From assembly GCF_013087525.1 (NCBI RefSeq), contig NZ_JABFCS010000001.1, positions 3,224,001 to 3,288,000 on the forward strand: DNA of 64,000 bases, read 5' to 3'. Positions 54,607 through 64,000 of this stretch are shown in pieces. This DNA comes from Ramlibacter montanisoli (GTDB lineage Bacteria > Pseudomonadota > Gammaproteobacteria > Burkholderiales > Burkholderiaceae_C). The notes beneath the pieces are model-generated. The model searched no databases, had not been told where the DNA came from, and was given only the letters and a program-made list of their open reading frames with translations. Positions within the stretch are counted from its first letter, which is position 1; every line of letters starts with the position of its first letter. A program made the position numbers and the translations under genes.

Positions 54607-56348
54607 ATGATGCGATTTCCCCTGGTGGCAGTGGCCGCCCTCCTCGCGGCGTGCGCCGCGGGCATCCCTGTGAAGGCGCAGGGACCGCGGCCCACCGTGG
54701 TCGCCGCCGCGCCGCCGAACAGCGGCCTCGATGCGGAACTTTTCTACCAGCTGCTGCTCGGCGAACTCAACGTGCGCAGCGAGGAGCCGGCCGCCGGCTT
54801 CGCCCTGATCCTGGACGCCGCCCGCAAGACCGGCGACGCCACCCTGTACCAGCGCGCGGTCGAACTCGCCTTCCAGGCGCGCAACGGCGAAGCCGCGCTG
54901 CAGGCCGCGCGCGCCTGGAAGCAGGCCTTCCCGCAGTCACGCGAAGCCAACCGCTACGTGCTGCAGATCCTGGTGGCGCTCAATCGCGTTCCCGAGAGCC
55001 TCGACCCGCTGAAGACGGAGATCGCGCTGACCGATCCCAAGGACCGCGCCGCCGTGATCGCCTCGCTGTCGCGCAACTACGCGCGCGCGACCGACAAGAA
55101 GCAGGCCGCCGCCACCGTCGAACAGGCGCTGGCCGACTACCTGAACAAGCCGGACACCGGCGCCTCGGCCTGGAGCGCGGTGGGCCGCCTGCGCCTGGCC
55201 GCCGGCGACACGGCGGGCGCGCTGGATGCGGCGCGCCGCGGCCAGGCGATCAGCCCCAAGGCCGAAGGCCCGGTGCTGCTGGCGCTGGAACTGATGGACC
55301 CCAAGCAGCCCCAGGCCGAAGCCCTGGTGCGCGGCTACATGCAGTCGCAGCCGCTGCCGGAACTGCGCATGGCCTACGCGCGGGCGCTGCTGGATGCGCA
55401 ACGCCATTCCGAGGCGCTGGCGCAGCTCAAGGCGGTGACCACCGAACGGCCCGAACTGGCGGAAGCCTGGCTGGCGCAGGGCACGCTGCTGGTGGCGGAC
55501 AACCACCTGCCCGACGCGGAGGTGGCGCTGCGCAAGTACCTGGAACTGATGCAGGCGCAGCCGGCCGGCGAGGACAAGAGCCGCGGCACCGCGCAGGCCT
55601 TCCTGTCGATGGCGCAGATCGCCGAGCGCCGCCGCGACTTTCCCGCCGCCAACGCCTGGCTGGACCGCATCGAGAACTCGCAGGACCTGGTGCAGGCGCA
55701 GAACCGGCGCGCCTCCATCCTGGCGCGCCAGGGCAAGATGGAAGAGGCCCGCAAGCTGCTGCGCGCGCTGCCGGAGCGCACCCCGCCGACGCGCGCATGA
55801 AGACCATGGCGGAAGTGCAGCTGCTGCGGGACAACAAGCTTTACAAGCCGGCCTACGACCTGCTCGCGCAGGCCACCGCCAAGGACCCGGCCGATCCCGA
55901 CCTGCTCTACGACCAGGCCATGATGGCCGAGAAGATGGGCAACTTCGACACCATGGAAAAGCTGCTGCGCCAGCTCATGGCGAAGAAGCCCGACTACCAC
56001 CACGCGTACAACGCGCTGGGCTTCTCGCTGGCCGAGCGCAACGTGCGCCTGCCCGAGGCCAAGCAGCTGATCCAGAAGGCGCTGGAATTCGCGCCCGGCG
56101 ACCCCTTCATCAGCGACAGCCTGGCCTGGGTGGAATACCGCATGGGCAACAAGGCCGAGGCGCTGCGCATCCTGCAGGCCGCCTACAAGGACCGGCCCGA
56201 CCCCGAGATCGCCGCCCACCTCGGCGAAGTGCTGTGGAGCCTGGGCCAGCGCGACCAGGCGCAGGCGATCTGGCGCGAGGGCATCCTGCTCAACGCCGAG
56301 AACGAGACGCTGGTGGAAACCTTGAAGCGGCTGAAGGTGAAGCCGTGA
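54607..56348 (+). CDS. TPR-repeat lipoprotein (one frame break)
   Basis: A protein of about 580 residues with a signal peptide and lipobox ([16 protein letters not shown]) followed by an array of tetratricopeptide repeats, for example [36 protein letters not shown] and [20 protein letters not shown]. The frame breaks at the four-C run 55781-55784; one more C joins [19 protein letters not shown] lipoproteins act as scaffolds in envelope assembly. It is coupled to lolB (GTGA overlap), which suggests a link to outer-membrane biogenesis. Confidence 0.88.
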
Positions 56349-56839
56349 GCCTGCGCCTGCCGCGCGCCTGGCTCGGCGCCGCGCTGTGCGCCCTGCTGCT
56401 GGCCGGCTGCGCGGTGCCGCCGCGCACGCCCACGGCACCCGGCGTCCAGGTGTGGACCGGGCGGCTGGCGCTGACGGTGGAAGGCCAGGCCAACCAGTCC
56501 TTTTCCGCCGGCTTCGAGCTCAAGGGGGCACCGGAAGCCGGCGAGCTGCGGCTGTCGAATCCCCTGGGCGGCACGGTCGCCGAACTGGCGTGGTCGCCCG
56601 GCACGGCCACCCTGCGCAGCAACGGCAGCACGAAGGCCTTCCCCTCGCTGGAAAGCCTGGTGCAGGAAGCCACCGGCGCGCCGCTGCCGGTGGCTGCCCT
56701 GTTCGACTGGCTGGCCGGCCGGGCCACCCCGGTGGCGGGCTGGGAAGCCGACGTGAGCCAGGTGAACGAAGGGCGCCTGCGCGCCCGCCGCAGCGACCCG
56801 CCGCCGCCGGCCGACCTGCGGGTGCTGTTCGAGCGCTAA
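56345..56839 (+). CDS. lolB: Outer-membrane lipoprotein receptor LolB
   Basis: A 164-residue lipoprotein that takes lipoproteins from LolA and inserts them in the outer membrane. Signal and lipobox: [56 protein letters not shown] and [18 protein letters not shown] match LolB. The GTG start overlaps the TPR stop. It is 5 bp before ispE, a standard arrangement. Confidence 0.9.
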   Translation: MSLRLPRAWLGAALCALLLAGCAVPPRTPTAPGVQVWTGRLALTVEGQANQSFSAGFELKGAPEAGELRLSNPLGGTVAELAWSPGTATLRSNGSTKAFPSLESLVQEATGAPLPVAALFDWLAGRATPVAGWEADVSQVNEGRLRARRSDPPPPADLRVLFER

Positions 56840-56844
56840 AGGCG

Positions 56845-57716
56845 ATGCGTTCGCTGCACGAGGTCGCGGCCCCCGCGAAGCTGAACCTGTTCCTGCACGT
56901 CACGGGACGGCGCGCCGACGGCTACCACCTGCTGCAGTCGGTCTTCATGCTGCTGGACTGGCATGACACCCTGCACTTCGAACGGCGCCCCGGCGGCAAG
57001 CTCAGCCGCGAGGACCTGGGGGCGCCGCTTCCTGGCGAGGACCTGACGCTGCGGGCCGCCCGCGCCCTGCAGCAGGCCAGCGGCTGCACCGAGGGCGCGC
57101 ACATCGCGATCGACAAGCGCCTGCCGGCCGAAGCCGGAATGGGCGGCGGCTCCTCGGACGCGGCCAGCTGCCTGCTGGCGCTCAACCGCCTGTGGCAGCT
57201 GGACCTGCCGCTGGCGGCACTGGAGAAGATCGGCCTGGCGCTCGGCGCCGACGTCCCCTTCTTCCTGCGCGGACGCAATGCCTGGGTGGAGGGGTGGGCG
57301 AGCGCATCACCCCGGTCACGCTGCCGCCGGCCGGCTTCGTGGTGGTGAAGCCGGCGCGCGGCCTGGCCACCAAGGACATCTTCGGCCACCCCGCGCTGAA
57401 ACGGGACAGCGACGGTGCTACAATCTCGGGCTTTGCTGCAGATCCCTGGGGTTTCGGTCACAACGACCTGGAGCCCGTGGCCCGGCAGCTTTGTCCCGAG
57501 GTGGGCGAAGCGATCGAATGGCTGGGTTTGCAGGGCTTGCGGGCCCGCATGACGGGTTCGGGCAGCGCGGTCTTCGCGCTGTTGCCGCCGGGTGCGAACC
57601 TGGCGCAGGCCCCGAAGCACTGGGCCCGGGCTGGGTGGGTGGTGCGGGAATGCGGCAATATGGAGGTTCATCCCCTGGTGGGATGGGCACCCAGCGACGA
57701 TTCGGTCGGCGGCTGA
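56845..57716 (+). CDS. ispE: 4-diphosphocytidyl-2-C-methyl-D-erythritol kinase IspE (one frame break)
   Basis: A GHMP kinase of the MEP isoprenoid pathway. [20 protein letters not shown], the ATP-binding [20 protein letters not shown] and [20 protein letters not shown] are the three GHMP motifs. The frame breaks in the four-G run 57291-57294; one more G gives [20 protein letters not shown] and 290 residues. Because the gene is essential in this pathway, a true disruption is implausible. A promoter-like box lies inside it (57417-57425). Confidence 0.94.
57417..57425 (+). promoter_or_regulatory. Probable extended -10 promoter inside ispE for tRNA-Gln/prs
   Basis: TGCTACAAT is an extended -10 (TGnTACAAT). 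In frame it is spelled GGT-GCT-ACA-ATC, using GCT and ACA codons that are rare around it. A poor -35 (CTGAAA) lies 17 bp upstream. It is 313 bp before tRNA-Gln. Confidence 0.45.
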
Positions 57717-57737
57717 TTTTCAGCGGTCGACCCGTGT

Positions 57738-57814
57738 AGGGGAGTCGCCAAGTTGGTTAAGGCACCGGATTTTGATTCCGGCATGCGAGGGTTCGAGTCC
57801 TTCCTCCCCTGCCA
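57738..57814 (+). tRNA. tRNA-Gln (anticodon TTG)
   Basis: The 77-nt sequence has acceptor AGGGGAG/CTCCCCT, D arm with CCAAGTTGGTTAAGG, anticodon stem CCGGA/TCCGG around TTTTGAT (anticodon TTG), T arm GAGGGTTCGAGTCCTTC and an encoded CCA. It lies between ispE and prs, the usual betaproteobacterial position. Confidence 0.96.
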
Positions 57815-57846
57815 AACCGTTCGTTGAGTTGGGTTAAATCACTTTC

Positions 57847-58827
57847 ATGCAGGTTGCTCCTCCCACCCCCGATTTCATGGTGTTCACCGGCAATGCGAAT
57901 CCCGCATTGGCCGAGGAAATCGCCGGCCACCTGGGCATCTCGCTCGGCGCGGCCACGGTCGGACGCTTCTCCGACGGCGAAGTCACCGTGGAAGTCAACA
58001 CCAACGTGCGGGCACGGGACGTGTTCGTGGTGCAGTCCACCTGCGCCCCGACCAACGAGAACCTGATGGAACTGCTGATCATGGTCGACGCGCTCAAGCG
58101 CGCCTCGGCCGAGCGGATCAGCGCGGTGATCCCCTACTTCGGCTACGCCCGCCAGGACCGCCGCCCGCGCTCCAGCCGGGTGCCGATCTCGGCCAAGGTG
58201 GTGGCCAACCTGCTGGAAACCGTGGGCGTGGCGCGCGTGCTGACCATGGACCTGCACGCCGACCAGATCCAGGGCTTCTTCGACATCCCCGTCGACAATA
58301 TCTACGCCTCGCCGGTGCTGCTGCGCGACCTGCGCCAGAAGAACTACGAGGACCTGATCGTGGTGTCGCCCGACGTCGGCGGCGTGGTCCGCGCCCGCGC
58401 GCTGGCCAAGCAGCTGGGCACCGACCTGGCGATCATCGACAAGCGCCGCCCGAAGGCGAACGTGTCGGAAGTGATGCACGTCATCGGCGACATCGAGGGC
58501 CGCAACTGCGTGATCATGGACGACATGATCGACACCGCCGGCACCCTGGTGAAGGCGGCCGAAGTCCTGAAGGAACGCGGCGCCAAGCACGTGTACGCGT
58601 ACTGCACGCACCCGATCTTCTCGGGTCCGGCCATCGAGCGGCTCGCCAAGGGCGCGGCGCTCGACGAGGTGGTGGTGACCAACACCATCCCGCTGTCGGA
58701 AGCCGCCCGCGGCTGCACCAAGATCCGCCAGCTCACGGTGGCGCCGCTGATCGCCGAAACGGTCCAGCGCATCGCCACCGGCGAGTCGGTGATGAGCCTG
58801 TTCTCGGACCAGGTCAACCTGTTCTGA
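57847..58827 (+). CDS. prs: Ribose-phosphate pyrophosphokinase
   Basis: A 326-residue enzyme making PRPP from ribose 5-phosphate and [23 protein letters not shown], the RPPK signature in [20 protein letters not shown] and the PRPP loop [17 protein letters not shown] are present, with [20 protein letters not shown] as the flexible loop. A TTAAAT hexamer ends 7 nt before the ATG. Co-transcription with tRNA-Gln is possible. Confidence 0.97.
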   Translation: MQVAPPTPDFMVFTGNANPALAEEIAGHLGISLGAATVGRFSDGEVTVEVNTNVRARDVFVVQSTCAPTNENLMELLIMVDALKRASAERISAVIPYFGYARQDRRPRSSRVPISAKVVANLLETVGVARVLTMDLHADQIQGFFDIPVDNIYASPVLLRDLRQKNYEDLIVVSPDVGGVVRARALAKQLGTDLAIIDKRRPKANVSEVMHVIGDIEGRNCVIMDDMIDTAGTLVKAAEVLKERGAKHVYAYCTHPIFSGPAIERLAKGAALDEVVVTNTIPLSEAARGCTKIRQLTVAPLIAETVQRIATGESVMSLFSDQVNLF

Positions 58828-58836
58828 GGCATCTGA

Positions 58837-58861
58837 GGTCCCCTTGACGGGGGCCATTTTT
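58837..58861 (+). terminator. Terminator between prs and rplY
   Basis: GGTCCCC and GGGGGCC form a 7-bp stem (one G-U pair) with a TTGAC loop, followed by ATTTTT. It would separate prs from rplY or attenuate read-through. Confidence 0.7.
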
Positions 58862-58910
58862 GAAACCGGCAGCACACTGGTCGCGGTGGCTGTCCGAATT
58901 GGAGAGAGTC

Positions 58911-59627
58911 ATGAAATTCGTCGCTTTCGAGCGCGCCAAGCAGGGTACGGGTGCGAGCCGCCGTCTCCGCAATACCGGCAAGACCCCGGGCATCGTGTAC
59001 GGTGGCGAAGGCCAGCCGCAGCTGATCGAGCTCGATCACAACGCGCTGTTCCACGCCCTGAAGAAGGAAGCCTTCCACTCCTCGATCCTCGAGATGGAAC
59101 TGGCCGGCAAGGCCGCCAAGGTGCTGCTGCGCGACGTGCAGTACCACCCCTACCGCCAGCAGGTCCAGCACGTGGACTTCCAGCGCGTGGACGCCAACAC
59201 CCGCCTGCACATGAAGGTGCCGGTGCACTACAAGGGCGCCGAGGAATCGCAGGCCGTCAAGCTGGAGCACTGCATGGTGAACCCGGTCATCAACGACCTG
59301 GACATCTCCTGCCTGCCCGCCGACCTGCCCGAGTTCATCGAGGTGGACCTGTCCGGCCTGAAGAAGGGCATGACCCTGCACCTGAACGACATCACGCTGC
59401 CCAAGGGCGTGAAGGCCGTCACGCACGGCAAGCCGAACCCGGTGCTGGTGTCGGTGGTGACCTCCGCGGCCGAAGAGTCCGCCGAAACCGCCGCCGAAGG
59501 CGCCGCGCCCGCGGCTGCCGCTCCGGCTGCCGACGCGAAGGCCGCTCCCGCGGCCAAGGGTGGCAAGGAAGCCGCGGCCAAGCCGGCTGCCAAGGCTCCC
59601 GCCGCCAAGGCGCCCGCGAAGAAGTAA
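58911..59627 (+). CDS. rplY: Large-subunit ribosomal protein bL25 (CTC form)
   Basis: A 238-residue long form of L25 that binds 5S rRNA. The N-terminal L25 domain ([30 protein letters not shown]) is followed by the TL5/CTC domain ([40 protein letters not shown]) and a 45-residue Ala/Lys/Pro tail. A GGAGAGAGTC site precedes the ATG. Confidence 0.96.
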   Translation: MKFVAFERAKQGTGASRRLRNTGKTPGIVYGGEGQPQLIELDHNALFHALKKEAFHSSILEMELAGKAAKVLLRDVQYHPYRQQVQHVDFQRVDANTRLHMKVPVHYKGAEESQAVKLEHCMVNPVINDLDISCLPADLPEFIEVDLSGLKKGMTLHLNDITLPKGVKAVTHGKPNPVLVSVVTSAAEESAETAAEGAAPAAAAPAADAKAAPAAKGGKEAAAKPAAKAPAAKAPAKK

Positions 59628-59648
59628 GCCTTTCCCGGCCGAACCGAA

Positions 59649-59671
59649 AAGCCCGCGCAAGCGGGCTTTTT
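59649..59671 (+). terminator. Rho-independent terminator after rplY
   Basis: AAGCCCGC-GCAA-GCGGGCTT forms an 8-bp stem with a GCAA tetraloop and a T-run, 22 bp past the rplY stop. Confidence 0.92.
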
Positions 59672-59737
59672 CTTTCCATGTGGCGACAATAGTTGCCTTG
59701 GCGCCGAGCGCGCCGCGCACTACCTTCCGACAAGATC

Positions 59738-60346
59738 ATGATCAAGCTGTTCGTGGGCCTGGGCAATCCCGGGCCGGAATACGAGGCCACCCGCCACAAC
59801 GCCGGGTTCTGGTGGGTGGACGCGCTCGCGCGCGAACTCAAGGCCAACCTGGTGGCCGACCGCGGCTACCACGGCCTGGTCGCCCGCACCAACGTGCACG
59901 GCCAGGTGGTCTGGCTGCTGGAGCCGCAGACCTTCATGAACCTTTCGGGCAAGTCGGTGGCGGCGCTGGCGCGCTTCTACAAGATCGCGCCGGAGGAAAT
60001 CCTGGTGGCGCACGACGAACTCGACGTCGTCCCCGGCCAGGCCAAGCTGAAGTTCGGCGGCAGCCACGCCGGCCACAACGGCCTGCGCGACATCCACGCG
60101 CAGCTGGGCACCGACGACTACTGGCGCCTGCGCATCGGCATCGGCCACCCCGGCGTCAAGTCGGAAGTGACCAACTGGGTGCTGAAGAGGCCTGCGCCCG
60201 AGCAGCGCACCGCGATCGAGGAGTGCGTGGCGCGCACCCTCAAGGCCGTACCGGCCCTGCTGGCCGGCGAGATGGACAAGGCCACGCTGATCGTGCACAC
60301 GCACAAGCCGCCGCGGCCCAAGCCCCCGCGCCCCGAAGAACCCTGA
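59738..60346 (+). CDS. pth: Peptidyl-tRNA hydrolase
   Basis: A 202-residue enzyme recycling peptidyl-t[23 protein letters not shown] (catalytic His in TRHN), [38 protein letters not shown] and [16 protein letters not shown] are standard. The C-terminus carries a Pro/Lys extension ([12 protein letters not shown]). No strong ribosome site is seen. It follows rplY, as usual. Confidence 0.96.
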   Translation: MIKLFVGLGNPGPEYEATRHNAGFWWVDALARELKANLVADRGYHGLVARTNVHGQVVWLLEPQTFMNLSGKSVAALARFYKIAPEEILVAHDELDVVPGQAKLKFGGSHAGHNGLRDIHAQLGTDDYWRLRIGIGHPGVKSEVTNWVLKRPAPEQRTAIEECVARTLKAVPALLAGEMDKATLIVHTHKPPRPKPPRPEEP

Positions 60347-60366
60347 CCCGCTCCGAGGAGGAGACC

Positions 60367-60761
60367 GTGCGCCTGCATCCCACCCTGGTCCTCGCCACCG
60401 TCGCCCTGGCCGCCTCGGCACAGGCGCAGACGGTCTACCGCTGCGGCAGCAGCTACAGCCAGCAGCCCTGCCCCGGCGGCCAGCCGGTGGCCGCGTCGGA
60501 TGCGCGCGCGCCCGCCGACGCCGCGCGGGCCACCGGCCATGCGGCCGCGGACATGAAGCGGGCCGAGGCGATGGAGAAGGCACGGCTGGCGCAGGAGAAG
60601 AACGCGCCCAGGGCCATCATCATCGGGCCGCAGACGCCGGCGGTGGCGGATGCCAAGCCGGCGAAGGACGGCAAGAAGGCGAAGGCGGGCAAGCTGGAGC
60701 AGTTCACGGCGGTGGCGCCGGGGGCGAAGAAGCCCGCCAGGAAGAAATCGAAGAAGACGAC

Positions 60762-60765
<4 letters not shown>
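60367..60765 (+). CDS. DUF4124-type exported protein
   Basis: A 132-residue secreted protein. GTG start with GAGGAGGAGACC upstream; signal RLHPTLVLATVALAASAQAQ. TVYRCGSSYSQQPCPGGQPV is the DUF4124 pattern (VYRC...YS..PCPGG). A long Ala/Lys-rich helical and basic tail follows. Role unknown. Its TAG stop lies in the palindromic element at 60762. Confidence 0.78.
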
Positions 60766-62998
<2,233 letters not shown>

Positions 62999-62999
<1 letters not shown>

Positions 63000-64000
63000 T
63001 GCCGCTGCTCGAAGTCCGCGACCTCTCGGTCGAACTGCAGACGCACCGCGGCCCGGCCTATGCCGTGCGCGACGCCAGCTTCTCGCTGGAGCCCGGCGAG
63101 ACGCTGGGCCTGATCGGTGAATCCGGCAGCGGCAAGTCGATCACCGCCATGGCGCTGCTGGGCCTGCTGCCGGAAAACGCGCGGGTCACCGGCAGCATCG
63201 TGTTCGAGGGCCGCGAGCTGGTGGGGCTGCGCGAGCGCGATCTGTGCGAGCTGCGCGGCGACCGCATCGGCATGATCTTCCAGGAGCCGATGACGGCACT
63301 GAACCCGGTGCACACCGTCGGCGACCAGGTGGCGGAACCGCTGCGGCTGCACCGCGGCCTGTCGGCGTCGGCGGCGCGCAAGGAAGCGGTGGCATTGCTC
63401 GATCGCGTCGGCATCCCCGATGCCGCGCGCCGGATCGACGCCTATCCGCACCAGTTCTCCGGCGGCCAGCGCCAGCGCGTGACGATCGCGATGGCCCTGG
63501 CCTGCGGGCCCGACCTGCTGATCGCCGACGAGCCGACGACGGCGCTCGACGTGACCATCCAGCGGCAGATCCTGGACCTGATCCGCGAGCTGGTGGCCGA
63601 ACGCAGGATGGCGCTGATCCTGATCTCGCACGACCTGGGCGTGATCGCGCAGAATGTACAGCGCATGCTGGTGATGTACGGCGGCAGCGTGGTGGAAAGC
63701 GGGCCCACCACCGAGGTGTTCGCCCACCGCATGCATCCCTACTCGCTGGGGCTGTTCGGTGCGCGGCCGGGCCTGCGCCGGGTGAAGGGGCAGCGGCTGG
63801 CCACCATTCCGGGGACGGTGCCGGAGCTGGTGGACATGCCGAAAGGGTGTCCGTTTGCGGGGCGCTGTCGGTTGACGGTTCCGGAGTGCAACGTGGCGCT
63901 GCCGGCGCCGGTCGAGGTGGGTCCGGAGCATAGTGCGCGGTGCATTCGGCTGGAGGTGGTGAGGGCGGAGAAGGCGGCGCTGGGGAGCGCCCCCACCCCA
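62999..64000 (+). CDS. ABC transporter ATP-binding protein, DppD/OppD type (runs off the window)
   Basis: Open from ATG 62999 to the right edge (334 codons, no stop). Walker [20 protein letters not shown]-loop [12 protein letters not shown], signature [20 protein letters not shown], Walker [13 protein letters not shown] and switch His ISHDLGV. The oligopeptide-type C-terminal extension with Cys residues ([20 protein letters not shown]) is present. A DppF-type gene or a fused second ATPase domain may follow outside the window. Confidence 0.94.

Overview
The window is high-GC DNA from a betaproteobacterium, most likely a member of the Burkholderiales in or near the Comamonadaceae (Ramlibacter/Variovorax-like). 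The pointers are two Bug/TctC-type periplasmic receptors, DUF4148-type exported proteins, and housekeeping gene orders usual for that group: yicC-gmk-rpoZ-spoT-greB, hrcA / nadK-recN-rapZ, and lolB-ispE-tRNA-Gln-prs-rplY-pth. Almost all of it is chromosomal core or soft-core sequence. I see no prophage, integron, CRISPR array, insertion sequence or replication origin.

Layout. 1-6.5 kb: a PAS protein cut by the left edge, a small lipoprotein, a single-domain response regulator, micro-genes, a gamma-glutamyltransferase, a dienelactone hydrolase, a histidine-kinase remnant and a cold-shock gene. 6.7-10.4 kb: an overlapping catabolic-looking operon (Bug receptor, RraA-like aldolase, LeuC- and LeuD-like hydro-lyase). 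10.4-15.7 kb: a lipid-anchored cytochrome c, an NmrA-type oxidoreductase, a DUF4148 protein, a STAS-like protein and a two-subunit molybdenum hydroxylase. 15.7-17.9 kb: a TPP riboswitch followed by thiO-thiS-thiG. 18-24.5 kb: exonuclease III, small genes, then a Ser/Thr kinase-PP2C phosphatase-rph-rdgB-hemW run on the minus strand. 24.5-29.4 kb: yicC-gmk-rpoZ-spoT facing greB. 29.5-38.8 kb: small conserved genes, a CvpA-CAP fusion, topoisomerase IB, glycogen debranching enzyme with TreZ, a second Bug receptor and a response regulator. 39-45 kb: tRNA-Arg, a CoA-transferase/acyl-CoA dehydrogenase/MaoC-like dehydratase operon divergent from an MFS transporter, and a methyltransferase with a signal peptide. 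45.4-61 kb: tRNA-Met(CAT), hrcA, nadK-recN-rapZ, mutY, a dynamin-like GTPase, mutM, a TPR lipoprotein, lolB, ispE, tRNA-Gln, prs, rplY, pth and a ferredoxin. 61.2-64 kb: three genes of a dipeptide/oligopeptide-type ABC importer, running off the right edge.

The sequence carries a systematic error signature. Twenty-one genes, including rpoZ, spoT, ispE, mutM, mutY and thiO, are broken by 23 frameshifts. Nearly all are explained by one base missing from a G/C run of four to seven, or one CG unit missing from a CG tract. They look like sequencing or assembly errors, and I annotate these genes at full length with the break position given.

Three further observations stand out. A palindromic intergenic element occurs three times, always between convergent genes, and at two sites it supplies the TAG stop codons of both neighbours. 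At least thirteen operon-leading genes have a -10-like hexamer ending 5-9 nt before the start codon and no Shine-Dalgarno, which suggests widespread leaderless transcription. Promoter-like TATAAT and TACAAT boxes spelled with rare codons lie inside gmk and ispE, upstream of rpoZ and tRNA-Gln/prs. I found no clearly new multi-gene system.
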